NCBI GenBank assembly: GCA_040773385.1
Contig: JAXGWH010000037.1
Coordinates: 1 to 13,614 of the forward strand
Source of the DNA: Aeriscardovia sp040773385
GTDB lineage: Bacteria; Actinomycetota; Actinomycetes; Actinomycetales; Bifidobacteriaceae
Length of the DNA: 13,614 nucleotides
Reading direction: 5' to 3'
This document shows positions 1 to 6,738 of the stretch, one piece after another. Numbering within the stretch: the stretch's first letter is position 1; each line of letters opens with the position of its first letter. The notes under the pieces are model-generated. The model was given only the letters and a program-made list of their open reading frames with translations, was not told the origin of the DNA and ran no database searches. The translations under genes were made by a program, and so were the position numbers.

Positions 1-509
1 GCGTAGAGGAATCCGGAGACGGGGCCGCCCGCCATGGAGATGGCCGCGTCCCGGCCCTCGTTGAGGCTGCGGGCCTGCGGGTAGTCGCTGATCGGCACGA
101 TGGAGCGCAGCAGCGCGTCCGTGGCGCCGGAGAGGAACCCGTTGACCCCGCTCGCGGCGGCGCAGATGACGAGGAAGAGCAGATAGGTCATCCGTCCCAG
201 CGCCATGAGGAGCCCGACCGATCCCCATGCCGCCGCCCCGCATACCGCGTTGATAATGATGAGCCGACGCCGGTCATGCCGGTCGATGAACGTGCCGCCG
301 AACACGGCGGCGACCTGCTGGCAGACGAGGCAGGCCGTTCCCACCCAGCCGGCCTTGGCGGTCGAACCGGAGACGAGGTAGCCGGCGAGGCTGATGGCGA
401 GCAGCCGCAGGGAGAGCCCCGCGGCGGAGGCGGTGTCGGCCGCGAACCATGCCGGGTAGCCTGCGTGCGACCACAATCCATGATGCCGTTGATGTCGTCT
501 CGCAGTCAT
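1..509 (-). CDS. MFS efflux-type permease, C-terminus cut by window edge
   Basis: Major facilitator membrane transporter, MFS_3/EntS-like; probably a proton-coupled exporter of a small molecule, substrate unknown. The frame stays open from ATG at 509 to base 1 (169 codons), so only the N-terminal half is visible. It begins with a short basic cytosolic stretch, then WFAADTASAAGLSLRLLAIS, typical of helix 1 in this family. Motif A follows helix 2 as GGTFIDRHDRRRL, and a conserved loop before helix 5 reads RSIVPISDYPQARSLNEGRD. Hydrophobic helices are evident between these. The start lies 5 nt after the stop of the upstream regulator gene, with no strong Shine-Dalgarno sequence, so translation is probably coupled. 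Regulator plus MFS pairs of this layout usually form an inducible efflux unit. The family call is firm; the substrate is not knowable from sequence. Confidence 0.85.
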   Translation of the reverse strand, partial: MTARRHQRHHGLWSHAGYPAWFAADTASAAGLSLRLLAISLAGYLVSGSTAKAGWVGTACLVCQQVAAVFGGTFIDRHDRRRLIIINAVCGAAAWGSVGLLMALGRMTYLLFLVICAAASGVNGFLSGATDALLRSIVPISDYPQARSLNEGRDAAISMAGGPVSGFLY

Positions 510-514
510 GGCGA

Positions 515-1123
515 TCACGGGATCCAGCGGAAGCCCTGGCAGATGAACGCGACCTGCCGTGCCTCGTCCGCGGCGCCCTGCGGATGGGCGGGCGTGGGGT
601 ATTTCTTCTTCCATTGCTCCAGCAGGTCGGCGATCTGCCCGCCCAGCTCACGCGCCTGGCCGGGCGTGAGCACGAGCACGCAATCGTCGCTGAGTCCTGT
701 TTTCTGCCACTCCTGTGACAGGGTGGACAGGGCGTCAAGGTAGCGCTCGTAGGCCATCTGGTAGGAGAGCGCAACGCTGTGGCGGAACTGGTTCTCCGCC
801 TCGAACGCAGACTCGTCCTCCCCGCTCGTGTGGCCGACCACGCGCATCTCCGGCTGGCTCGCTTGCCACCAGCTCTCCCGCCGGTCGGCCGACCCGGCCT
901 CGCCTCGTTCCACAAGCCCGGCCTGTTCGAGCTTTCGCAGATGATAGCTGACCACGCCCGCGGGCTGGCCGAGCGCCCTGCCGATCATACCGACCGTCTG
1001 CCTGCCGCGCGTCCTCAGAAACGCGACGATGCGCATACGGATGGGGTTGGACAGCGCCTGCAGCTGTGCAGGCACGGCGTCCGCCGTCCCCTCCCCCGGG
1101 ATGTCCTTCTTGCTGTCCGTCAC
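515..1123 (-). CDS. ArsR-like winged-helix transcriptional regulator
   Basis: DNA-binding regulator of 202 residues. Residues 17-85 form a winged-helix domain of the HTH_20/ArsR type: LSNPIRMRIVAFL is helix 1-2, and PAGVVSYHLRKLEQAGLVER is the recognition helix and wing. No cysteine metal-binding box of classical ArsR sensors is present, so the signal is probably not a metal. The C-terminal half (about 105-175) is helical and amphipathic, suggesting dimerisation or ligand sensing; it ends in CQGFRWIP. The start is GTG at 1123, preceded by the purine-rich Shine-Dalgarno stretch AAGGGGAG about 4 nt away. It is the first gene of a two-gene operon with the MFS permease and probably represses it. 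Autoregulation is likely because the AT-rich promoter upstream carries repeated operator-like sequence. Confidence 0.85.
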   Translation of the reverse strand: MTDSKKDIPGEGTADAVPAQLQALSNPIRMRIVAFLRTRGRQTVGMIGRALGQPAGVVSYHLRKLEQAGLVERGEAGSADRRESWWQASQPEMRVVGHTSGEDESAFEAENQFRHSVALSYQMAYERYLDALSTLSQEWQKTGLSDDCVLVLTPGQARELGGQIADLLEQWKKKYPTPAHPQGAADEARQVAFICQGFRWIP

Positions 1124-1172
1124 GATGCTCCCCTTCCTGTCGGCCCGCCTTGGCCGATACGATCATCCGAAT

Positions 1173-1214
1173 ATTTATACAAATTTATTGTACAAATTAT
1201 TTGTTGATAGACAA
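1173..1214 (-). promoter_or_regulatory. Promoter and candidate operator of the regulator-MFS operon
   Basis: On the minus strand a -35 TTGTCT (1209-1214) and a -10 TACAAT (1187-1192) are separated by 16 bp, about 65 bp upstream of the regulator start. Overlapping the -10 are two direct copies of AATTTGTA spaced 13 bp (within 1173-1198), the first of which extends into the perfect palindrome TTGTACAA (1189-1196). An AT-rich block like this inside a GC-rich region, placed over a core promoter, is what one expects of an autoregulated winged-helix repressor site. The promoter is reasonably supported by match and position; the operator role is inferred. Confidence 0.55.
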
Positions 1215-1297
1215 GCACTGCTCCCCTCCTGTTCACAACAGAGAAACAGAAACACCGGCACACCATTGACACCAGGCCGCAGCGGCCGCTTGGATCT

Positions 1298-1384
1298 GGG
1301 AACGGAGAGAAAGGAAAGGGGACGGGAAAAAAGAAAACGGAAAGAAAAGAAAAGAGTAAAAGAAACAAAGAAAAGAAAAAGGGA
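1298..1384 (+). other. 87-nt polypurine tract in a gene-free gap
   Basis: In these 87 bases only five are pyrimidines (1303, 1323, 1338, 1357, 1366); the rest are A or G, grading from G-rich to A-rich. The gap between the divergently transcribed regulator (start 1123) and the channel gene (start about 1474) is 350 bp and holds no credible gene. Besides this tract it contains the leftward promoter and the palindrome AGCGGCCGCT at 1281-1290. The tract would lie in the leader of a rightward transcript or upstream of its promoter. No convincing rightward promoter was found. Purpose unknown. Confidence 0.8.
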
Positions 1385-1473
1385 TCGACCGACGACACAG
1401 CAGATCCACACCGCATGAGGCCCGGACCGGCTGAAATTCCCGCCCACCACGATGAAAAAATTAGAATGAGACC

Positions 1474-2096
1474 ATGCCGAACAAGACCATGCAGAGCATC
1501 TCCCGCATCATGGGCAAGGAGCGCACCGTCCCGACGCCGTCCTCGCCATCATCATGACCATCCTCGTGCTCGACCTGCAGAAGCCAAAGACGCTCTCCTG
1601 GCAGGGATTCGCCGCGCTGTGGCCGCAATACACCGCCTACATGCTCACGTTCTTCTGGCTCGGTGCGATGTGGATCAATCTGCACATCGAGTGGGAGAAG
1701 GCGACGAACGTGAACGTGGGCGTCCTGTGGTGGACGATCATCATGCTCTTCTTCGCCTCGTTCACGCCCTACACCACCTCGATCGCGGCACAGAACTTCT
1801 TCAACGCCACCGCGCAGGCGGTCTATGGCATTGTCGTCATGCTGCTCTCGCTCTCGAACCTCGTGCTGAGCACCTTCCTCCACAAGGCGAACCCAGGCAC
1901 CGAGGTGGGACCGGCCTCACGGCAGCACCGCACCGGGCTTGTCTTTGACCTGCTCATCAAGATCGTCGGGCTGATCCTCACGCTCACGCTCTGGCCGCCG
2001 ATCATGATGGTCTCCGTCGTCATCTCGGCGATCATCACCTGCCTGCCCATCCAGACCGGCTGGAAGATCAAGGCGCACACCGCTGCGACACGCTGA
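1474..2096 (+). pseudogene. TMEM175-type K+ channel (DUF1211) with N-terminal frameshift
   Basis: Bacterial TMEM175-family potassium channel, a tetrameric six-helix membrane protein. From ATG at 1474 the frame reads MPNKTMQSISRIMGKERTVP and then runs into a stop at 1552-1554. The correct frame resumes near 1533 as DAVLAIIMTILVLDLQKP and continues to the stop at 2094-2096, with family-typical YMLTFFWLGAMWINLH and NFFNATAQAVYG segments. The family hallmark in helix 1 is RxxxFSD; here R is followed by TVP and then D, so the A-F-S part is missing. A net 7-nt loss near 1530 would explain both the gap and the frame change. Internal initiation at ATG 1554 would give 180 residues without a complete helix 1. 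It could be a true pseudogene or a sequencing or assembly error. Convergent with the AraC-type gene. Confidence 0.75.
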
Positions 2097-2170
2097 CCTT
2101 CAGACCCGCTGACCTACAGACCCGCTGATCCTCAGGCACGTGGATCCCCAGACATGCAGATCCCCAGGTC
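2091..2170. repeat. Five degenerate 16-bp tandem repeats between convergent genes
   Basis: Five head-to-tail 16-bp units fill the interval exactly: 2091-2106, 2107-2122, 2123-2138, 2139-2154 and 2155-2170. The first is CGCTGACCTTCAGACC and the second differs at one position; later units drift to a GATCCCCAG core. The array starts on the last codons of the channel gene, includes its TGA stop, and ends 1 bp before the last base of the AraC-type gene. Because 16 is not a multiple of 3, the TGA copies at 2094, 2110 and 2126 fall in all three forward frames. No stem-loop terminator was seen here. Confidence 0.8.
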
Positions 2171-2171
2171 C

Positions 2172-3062
2172 TCAGCGCACGGTCTTCGCCGTCCGTCGGC
2201 GGGCACGGAACTGGTGTTGGCGACGCCACTGGTAGGGCGTGAAACCGGTGTCTTTCTTGAAAGCAATGCCGAAGGCGGTGACATTGAAGAAGCCGCACAG
2301 CCGGCTGATCTCCTCGATGTGCATCGTCGAGTCGACGAGAAGACGCTTTGCCGCGCTGATGCGCGTGCTCGCCAGATAGGCGTACGGCGTCTGCCCCACA
2401 AAGCGCTCGAAGGACCGGATGAAGCGGAACACGTTCATCCCGAACCGGGCGGCGATCGCCTCCACGGTCATCCTCTGCGTAAAGTGCGAGCAGATATAGG
2501 CCATGGCCTCCTGGATCGTGGCGGCATCCTTGTCCGTGACATGCTCACGCGCGACGGCAAAGTCGTAGAGCAGGTCGGTCACCTCCCGGTTGACCTCCGC
2601 CTCCGAGCCGACGCCGTTGCCCATATCAAGAATGATCTTCGTGATAAGCCGATAATCACCCTGCGGGTCGTCGCTGCGCAGCAGGGCGACACCGTCGGGG
2701 GCAAGACGCTCGACAAACGCGCGGACGGAGACCCCGTTGATCTCGATCCATTCGAGCCGGGCGAAACCGTTGAGCAGGAACCGGTAGGGGTGGACGCAAT
2801 CGAGCATGCAGAACTGCCCTTTGGAGAGGGTGGTCAGATTGCCCTGCACGTCGATCCGGATCGAGCCGTCGATCATATAGCCGACGAGCATGCGCCCATA
2901 ACTGGAAAGCGGGGAGGCGGTGTTGTTCGCCTCGACGACGAACACTCCGGACCGTTCGGCGCACAGCCCCATCCGCAATGCCTGTTTTGTGGGCGTGCGG
3001 ACGGCAAACAACGGCATGGTGCCTTCTGTGATATCACTTTCCGAGATCTGCGATCCCCCCAT
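2172..3062 (-). CDS. AraC-family transcriptional regulator
   Basis: Transcription factor of 296 residues, a normal length for the family. The N-terminal half (about 30-120) resembles the AraC-type cupin sensor: GYMIDGSIRIDVQGNLTTLS, then the family-typical segment KGQFCMLDCVHPYRF. The C-terminal 100 residues (about 183-283) form the double helix-turn-helix domain, with TVEAIAARFGMNVFRFIRSF and the second motif IEEISRLCGFFNVTAFGIAF ahead of KKDTGFTPYQWRR. The effector is probably a sugar or other small metabolite, but none can be named. ATG at 3062 is preferred: GGAGG lies 10 nt upstream and conserved sequence begins just after it. The frame stays open upstream to 3266, but that extension does not look like family sequence. 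No obvious target gene adjoins it; the ECF operon upstream on the same strand ends before it. Confidence 0.85.
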   Translation of the reverse strand: MGGSQISESDITEGTMPLFAVRTPTKQALRMGLCAERSGVFVVEANNTASPLSSYGRMLVGYMIDGSIRIDVQGNLTTLSKGQFCMLDCVHPYRFLLNGFARLEWIEINGVSVRAFVERLAPDGVALLRSDDPQGDYRLITKIILDMGNGVGSEAEVNREVTDLLYDFAVAREHVTDKDAATIQEAMAYICSHFTQRMTVEAIAARFGMNVFRFIRSFERFVGQTPYAYLASTRISAAKRLLVDSTMHIEEISRLCGFFNVTAFGIAFKKDTGFTPYQWRRQHQFRARRRTAKTVR

Positions 3063-3151
3063 CGCTCGTCTTCCTCCGCGCTCCTTCTGTCGGACGGCGT
3101 CATCATCACGCCATCCCCGGTTGTGCGCCGGGTGATTGTGCTCTGACTCCG

Positions 3152-3203
3152 ATTTTACCCGCTGACAGCCGTCGCGCCAGCAATGAATGGTGATTTCGCC
3201 ATT
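3152..3203 (-). promoter_or_regulatory. Candidate promoter region of the AraC-type gene
   Basis: The 283-bp gap between the ECF operon end and the AraC-type start holds a minus-strand -10-like TAAAAT at 3152-3157, about 90 bp before the start codon; no good -35 is at the right distance. Just upstream lies an inverted repeat AATGG-N8-CCATT (3186-3203), and the related sequence AATGGTGACT recurs at 3298-3307. These could be regulator sites, but similarity is slight. Nothing else was recognised in the gap. Confidence 0.3.
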
Positions 3204-3309
3204 TCCGACGGTGAAGCGGATACTTCCATCCCCAGAGTCATCCCAGCGGCCGCAGGGGAACATCACGCTTTCCCATCCTGTCGATTCGATCGCAAGAAAT
3301 GGTGACTCA

Positions 3310-3356
3310 GAAAGAGCGGCCGGTCAGCAGCCGGTCAGCGGCCGGTCAGCGGCCGC
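3310..3356 (-). terminator. Possible terminator of the ECF operon, formed from repeats
   Basis: On the minus strand GCGGCCG (3356-3350) can pair with CGGCCGC either at 3344-3338 (loop CTGAC) or at 3322-3316. The latter is followed directly by TCTTTCT (3316-3310), a moderately T-rich tail. The first stem arm lies in the last codons of the transporter gene and its stop is in the loop of the shorter hairpin. The tail is weak for a factor-independent terminator, so this is a candidate only. Confidence 0.4.
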
Positions 3357-3360
3357 CGAG
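3317..3360. repeat. Four 11-bp tandem repeats across the transporter stop codon
   Basis: Units lie at 3317-3327, 3328-3338, 3339-3349 and 3350-3360. Units 1 and 3 are identical (CGGCCGGTCAG), unit 2 has one change and unit 4 is diverged at its end. The stop of the ECF fusion gene is in unit 3. The repeated TGA copies on the minus strand at 3348, 3337 and 3326 fall in three different frames. Confidence 0.8.
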
Positions 3361-5994
3361 GAAGGCGAACGAGCCGGCGAACACCGAGGAAAGAACGGCG
3401 AGCGTGGGGATCAGCAGACTGACGGCCACAAACCAGCCATCACGCCGGTTCCAGCAGGACGTCCGCGCATGGGTGCGCGGCGCGGTTCCGCCGAAACCCC
3501 GTGCCTGCATGGCCGTGGCGAGCTGGGTGGAGCGACGGATGGAGAGCACGAGCAGCGCGAACGCCTGCGGGAAGAACCGCGCCAGGCGCGACTGCTCCCC
3601 CAGCCCGCGAGAACGCCGTGCCTGGCCCAGCGCCGTCCAGTCGTCACGCAGCACAGAGACCATACGCGTGCCGGCAAGTCCCCCGTACACGAACCGGTCA
3701 GGAAGGCGCAGCACCTGGGAGAGCGCGTCGGCCAGGTCCGTGGTGTCCACGCCGAGCATGAGCAGCACGGCCGGCACCGCCGAGGCGAGCACGCGCAGGA
3801 GCGTCGCCGTGGCGAGCAGCAGCGAGCGCTGGGTGACGTGGATCCAGCCCCAGTCGAGAAAGACCTGTCCGCCCGGCTTGCCGTAGAGCAGCACGGCGAG
3901 GAACGACCACGGCGCGGCCACCCACACGGGCCATGTGCGCCGCACGATGGTCCGCGGCGTGAAACCGAGACAGAAAAGCGCGAGGGCGATGAGGACGAAG
4001 AACACGGAGGCGGAGACCACGTCGAGCGTCAGGACGATCGGCACGGACACGCCCACCGCCGCCAGCAGCCGCGCGGCCGGGTTGAACGTGGCGACAAAAC
4101 GGGAAGGGCTGGCGGCCCGCTGCGGCTCATGCCGGTCGGCCGCCGGGACGGCGAGGACCTGTTCCTGCCCGGGAGCGCAACCAGAGCATTCGCGGTCTTT
4201 CGGATCGATCTGATCCGGACGATGATCCGAGTGAAGATCCGGATGATCAGTCTGATCCGGGTGACGATCCGGGTGATGCGGTTCGGAGGCCGCCTCCCCC
4301 GCCATGCGGAAACGGACCACGCGGCCGGCGACGGCCTCCACCAGCTCCATGTCATGCGTGACCATCACCACGGCGATGCCCCGGTCGGCGGCAAGGCGGA
4401 TGAGCCGTGCCATCCTCCCCCACGTGAGCCGGTCCTGGCCGAAGGTGGGCTCGTCCAGCACGAGCACGCGGGCCGCGGCGGCGAGCGAGGAGGCGACGGT
4501 GAGCCGGCGCTTCTGCCCGCCCGAGAGCGTATAGGGGTTGCGGTCGGCGCACTCGAGGAGCCCGACCGTCTCCAGCGTCTGTTCCGCGATTTTTCGGGCC
4601 TCGTCGGGCGATTTTCCTGCGGCGAGCGGGCCGGTCATCGCCTCGGCGAGCACGGTGGAGCGCACGAACTGGTGCTCGGGCGCCTGGAACACATACGAGA
4701 CGCGGGTGGCGAGCGCCCTGGAGGGCCAGTCGTGCGGGTCGGCGGATTCCAGCCCTGCCCGCAGGTCCTTTCCCGCCACGACGCTGCCGGCCACAGAGGG
4801 CAGGAGCCCGGAGAGGGTGAGCGCGAACGTCGTCTTGCCCACTCCGTTCGGTCCGACGAGAGCCGTCACCTCACCGGGGCGGAATGAGAGATCGATATCC
4901 GAGGCGATCGGCCTGCCGTCCCGGCCGATGGAGAGGTCCTCTGTGCGGATCAGGGGCGTTTCCGACGTATCGGACGATTTGTGTGATAACGATGTGTGGG
5001 ATTCGGGCTGTTCCGGCGGCGCGGACGATTGCGGGGATGCTGTCCCCTCGACAGATGTGCGGCCCTGCGGCTCGTGGTGGCGGAATCCGGCGATTTCGGC
5101 CTTCTGGCGACGCCCCGCCTCATACTTCTCCGGCACCCAGATACCAAGGGCGTCAAAATCGAGATCCGAGGAGAACACCTCGTCCGGCGTGCCGTCCGCC
5201 ACGACCACCGCGTCGGTGGAATCGTCGCCCGGACCAGAGGAATCGAGGCTGCCCGCGCTTTGTGTGCCCAACACGATGACCCGATCGATGAGGTCGAGCC
5301 AGTCTGCCGCGCGATGCTCGACCAGCACGAGCGTGGAGGGATGGTCAGCGAGGACCGCACGCACGGCCTGCGAGACGGAGCGGGCGCCGGGCGGGTCGAG
5401 GTTGGCGGTGGGCTCGTCGAGCAGGAGGGCGCCCGGGCGCATGCAGAGGGCCCCCGCGAGGGCGAGGCGCTGCATCTGCCCGCCCGACAGGTGCGCGGTC
5501 TGGCGGTTCAGCTCCAGATCGCCAAGACCCACAAGTCCCATGGCCTGGCGCACGCGCGGCCAGATCTGTCCCCGCGGCACGCCGAGGTTCTCCAGACCGA
5601 AGGCGACGTTGTCGCCCACGCGCTGCAGCACGGCCTGGGAGAACGGGTCCTGCAGCACGAGCGCGGTCTTGCCGCGGGCAGCCGGGCTCGAGGCGAGCAC
5701 CCCGTCCACAAGCAGTCGCCCCTCGCTCGTGCCGCCGTCCTCATCGGTCACGGTGGATGGTTCGCCGGAGGCGGGATCGACGGCCATGGAGGACCCCACG
5801 AGCCCGGCCATCGCCCCGAGGAGGGTCGATTTGCCGATCCCCGAGGCGCCGAGCAGCAGCACATGCTGCGCGGCCGGGATGGCCAGGCTCAGGTGGCGCA
5901 GGACGAAGCGGTCCTGCGAGGCCCGCCCGTATCCCCAGTCGTCAAAGGTGATGGGGACAGGACGGGAGATCCTGTCTTCTGGCGTCACGGTCAC
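3346..5994 (-). CDS. ECF transporter fusion: two ATPases plus EcfT (YkoD-YkoC type)
   Basis: Energising module of a thiamine-type ECF importer at the inner face of and within the membrane, all in one 882-residue chain. ATPase 1 (about 12-275): Walker A GASGIGKST 49-57, Q115, signature LSGGQ 169-173, Walker B LLLDEP 190-195, switch H227. A Ser/Pro-rich linker follows (about 300-345). ATPase 2 (about 347-565): Walker A GPNGVGKTT 381-389, Q437, LSGGQ 490-494, VLVLDEP 510-516, H547. A His/Asp-rich linker (565-630) leads to an EcfT/CbiQ domain (633-882) with membrane helices and the coupling-helix motifs ARRSRG (792-797) and ARGFGG (831-836). Both ATPase sites look intact. The GTG start at 5994 overlaps the ykoE stop (GTGA); the longer open frame upstream only mirrors ykoE in another frame. 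Substrate thiamine or its precursor HMP, inferred from YkoE and the TPP riboswitch. Confidence 0.9.
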   Translation of the reverse strand: MTVTPEDRISRPVPITFDDWGYGRASQDRFVLRHLSLAIPAAQHVLLLGASGIGKSTLLGAMAGLVGSSMAVDPASGEPSTVTDEDGGTSEGRLLVDGVLASSPAARGKTALVLQDPFSQAVLQRVGDNVAFGLENLGVPRGQIWPRVRQAMGLVGLGDLELNRQTAHLSGGQMQRLALAGALCMRPGALLLDEPTANLDPPGARSVSQAVRAVLADHPSTLVLVEHRAADWLDLIDRVIVLGTQSAGSLDSSGPGDDSTDAVVVADGTPDEVFSSDLDFDALGIWVPEKYEAGRRQKAEIAGFRHHEPQGRTSVEGTASPQSSAPPEQPESHTSLSHKSSDTSETPLIRTEDLSIGRDGRPIASDIDLSFRPGEVTALVGPNGVGKTTFALTLSGLLPSVAGSVVAGKDLRAGLESADPHDWPSRALATRVSYVFQAPEHQFVRSTVLAEAMTGPLAAGKSPDEARKIAEQTLETVGLLECADRNPYTLSGGQKRRLTVASSLAAAARVLVLDEPTFGQDRLTWGRMARLIRLAADRGIAVVMVTHDMELVEAVAGRVVRFRMAGEAASEPHHPDRHPDQTDHPDLHSDHRPDQIDPKDRECSGCAPGQEQVLAVPAADRHEPQRAASPSRFVATFNPAARLLAAVGVSVPIVLTLDVVSASVFFVLIALALFCLGFTPRTIVRRTWPVWVAAPWSFLAVLLYGKPGGQVFLDWGWIHVTQRSLLLATATLLRVLASAVPAVLLMLGVDTTDLADALSQVLRLPDRFVYGGLAGTRMVSVLRDDWTALGQARRSRGLGEQSRLARFFPQAFALLVLSIRRSTQLATAMQARGFGGTAPRTHARTSCWNRRDGWFVAVSLLIPTLAVLSSVFAGSFAFLGGR
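4211..4276. repeat. In-frame 12-bp repeats encoding an HPDx linker
   Basis: Five 12-bp units with core GATCCGG lie at 4211-4222, 4223-4234, 4235-4246, 4253-4264 and 4265-4276, with a 6-bp interruption at 4247-4252. Being a multiple of three they keep frame and encode tetrapeptides HPDR, HPDQ, TD (the half unit), HPDL, HSDH and RPDQ. They sit in the linker between the second ATPase and the EcfT domain. Such arrays arise by slippage; whether the many His and Asp residues bind metal is unknown. Confidence 0.8.
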
Positions 5995-6692
5995 TTGCTC
6001 TGATCGTTCCTGACGTTCTTCTTGGTGTTCTTCTTGCCATAGCGGACGATACGACCGGACTCGAAACGGTCGAGCGCGCCTGTCTTTGCGATGGCGATAT
6101 ACAGGCCCCACATGGCGATACCGGCTATCAGGGCGCCCGAGACCGCCGACGTGACGACGAACAGGATGCCGTACTGGCCGCCCGGCGCGATGGCAGAAAA
6201 CTTGTGGAACAGCTCGTACACCCACGTGCCCAGCGAGGCGAGGGTGCCGGAGATGACGGCCGTCCACCATGTCCAGAGTTTGTAGGCGGTGACGGCGAAG
6301 ACGATCTCGGCGGCCACGCCCTGCAGCACCGCGGGGATGAGGTCATCGATGCCTGACCACTGCGAGCCGAGGATCATCTCCACGAAGCAGGCGAGCAGCT
6401 CCGCGTAGAGGCCGGAGCCGGGCTTGCGCACGATGAACAGCGCGAGCGGGGCGGCGAACACCCACAGGCCGTTGATGAGGCCGGACAGCCCCGGCACGAC
6501 GGCCTCGAGCGCGTCATAGAACGGCAGCACGCCCACGGCCCAGAAAATGATGCCGCTGGCCACGCCGATCACCGAGGCGACGGCGATATCGACCACGCGC
6601 CAGCGCAGACGGTGCGGGGCGGACGGCGAGTGCGCATTTTTACCGGCCGCTTTGACGGAACCCGTTGTTTTATCGGGTGAAGTGGTGCTCAT
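5991..6692 (-). CDS. ykoE: YkoE-type S component of thiamine/HMP ECF transporter
   Basis: Substrate-binding membrane subunit (S component) of an ECF importer, 233 residues. After a hydrophilic N-terminus (1-30) comes RWRVVDIAVASVIGVASGII, the recognisable YkoE opening, then hydrophobic helices near 33-55, 70-88, 117-137, 142-162 and 174-202. The loop GSGLYAELLACFVEMILGSQ is typical of the family's core. A basic tail closes the protein. ATG at 6692 is chosen because GGAAAGG lies 6 nt upstream; a TTG at 6725 in the same frame would start inside the regulatory hairpin. Its TGA overlaps the GTG of the A-A-T fusion gene, so the two proteins are probably made together. The YkoE family is tied to thiamine or hydroxymethylpyrimidine uptake, and the TPP riboswitch just upstream agrees. 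Which of the two is the real substrate cannot be read from sequence. Confidence 0.88.
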   Translation of the reverse strand: MSTTSPDKTTGSVKAAGKNAHSPSAPHRLRWRVVDIAVASVIGVASGIIFWAVGVLPFYDALEAVVPGLSGLINGLWVFAAPLALFIVRKPGSGLYAELLACFVEMILGSQWSGIDDLIPAVLQGVAAEIVFAVTAYKLWTWWTAVISGTLASLGTWVYELFHKFSAIAPGGQYGILFVVTSAVSGALIAGIAMWGLYIAIAKTGALDRFESGRIVRYGKKNTKKNVRNDQSK

Positions 6693-6695
6693 GAT

Positions 6696-6730
6696 GTGCC
6701 TTTCCGGTCGCCTTCGGGCGGCCAAGGCAC
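6696..6730 (-). promoter_or_regulatory. Shine-Dalgarno-sequestering hairpin (riboswitch output)
   Basis: On the minus strand GTGCCTT (6730-6724) is complementary to AAGGCAC (6702-6696), with an inner stem CGCC/GGCG (6720-6717 and 6712-6709) closing a CGAA loop. The 3' arm covers most of the ykoE Shine-Dalgarno GGAAAGG (6705-6699). CTTTCC (6737-6732), next to the riboswitch P1 strand, can also pair with GGAAAG. No T-run follows, so translational rather than terminator control is inferred. Confidence 0.6.
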
Positions 6731-6738
6731 GGGAAAGA

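Noticed and set aside
1281..1290. AGCGGCCGCT palindrome as a regulator site
   Set aside because: A 10-bp GC-rich palindrome is expected by chance in such DNA, and it is not positioned on a recognisable promoter.
1120..1450. Leftward open frames rich in Phe/Leu/Ser opposite the polypurine tract
   Set aside because: They look like membrane proteins only because a TTT/TCT-rich strand encodes Phe and Ser; no start signal and no family resemblance.
2154..3146. Rightward 330-codon open frame opposite the AraC-type gene
   Set aside because: Antisense shadow; no domain, while the leftward strand encodes an unmistakable AraC DNA-binding domain.
3063..3266. AraC-type protein extended upstream to 364 residues
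   Set aside because: The frame is open, but the added 68 residues do not resemble family sequence, and the ATG at 3062 has a Shine-Dalgarno sequence and gives a normal length.
4211..4276. Repeat array considered as a CRISPR
   Set aside because: Units are 12 bp, directly adjacent without spacers and in frame within a coding gene.
3187..6013. Long rightward open frames of 566 and 491 codons opposite the ECF fusion gene
   Set aside because: They mirror the third-position GC bias of the leftward transporter gene. Translations are Arg/Gly/Glu/Ser-rich without any domain, while the opposite strand has complete ATPase motifs.
5995..6270. N-terminal extension of the ECF fusion protein to 974 residues
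   Set aside because: The extra 92 residues are an alternate-frame reading of the ykoE C-terminal half and are Arg/Val-rich without similarity. The GTG at 5994 overlapping the ykoE stop is the natural start.
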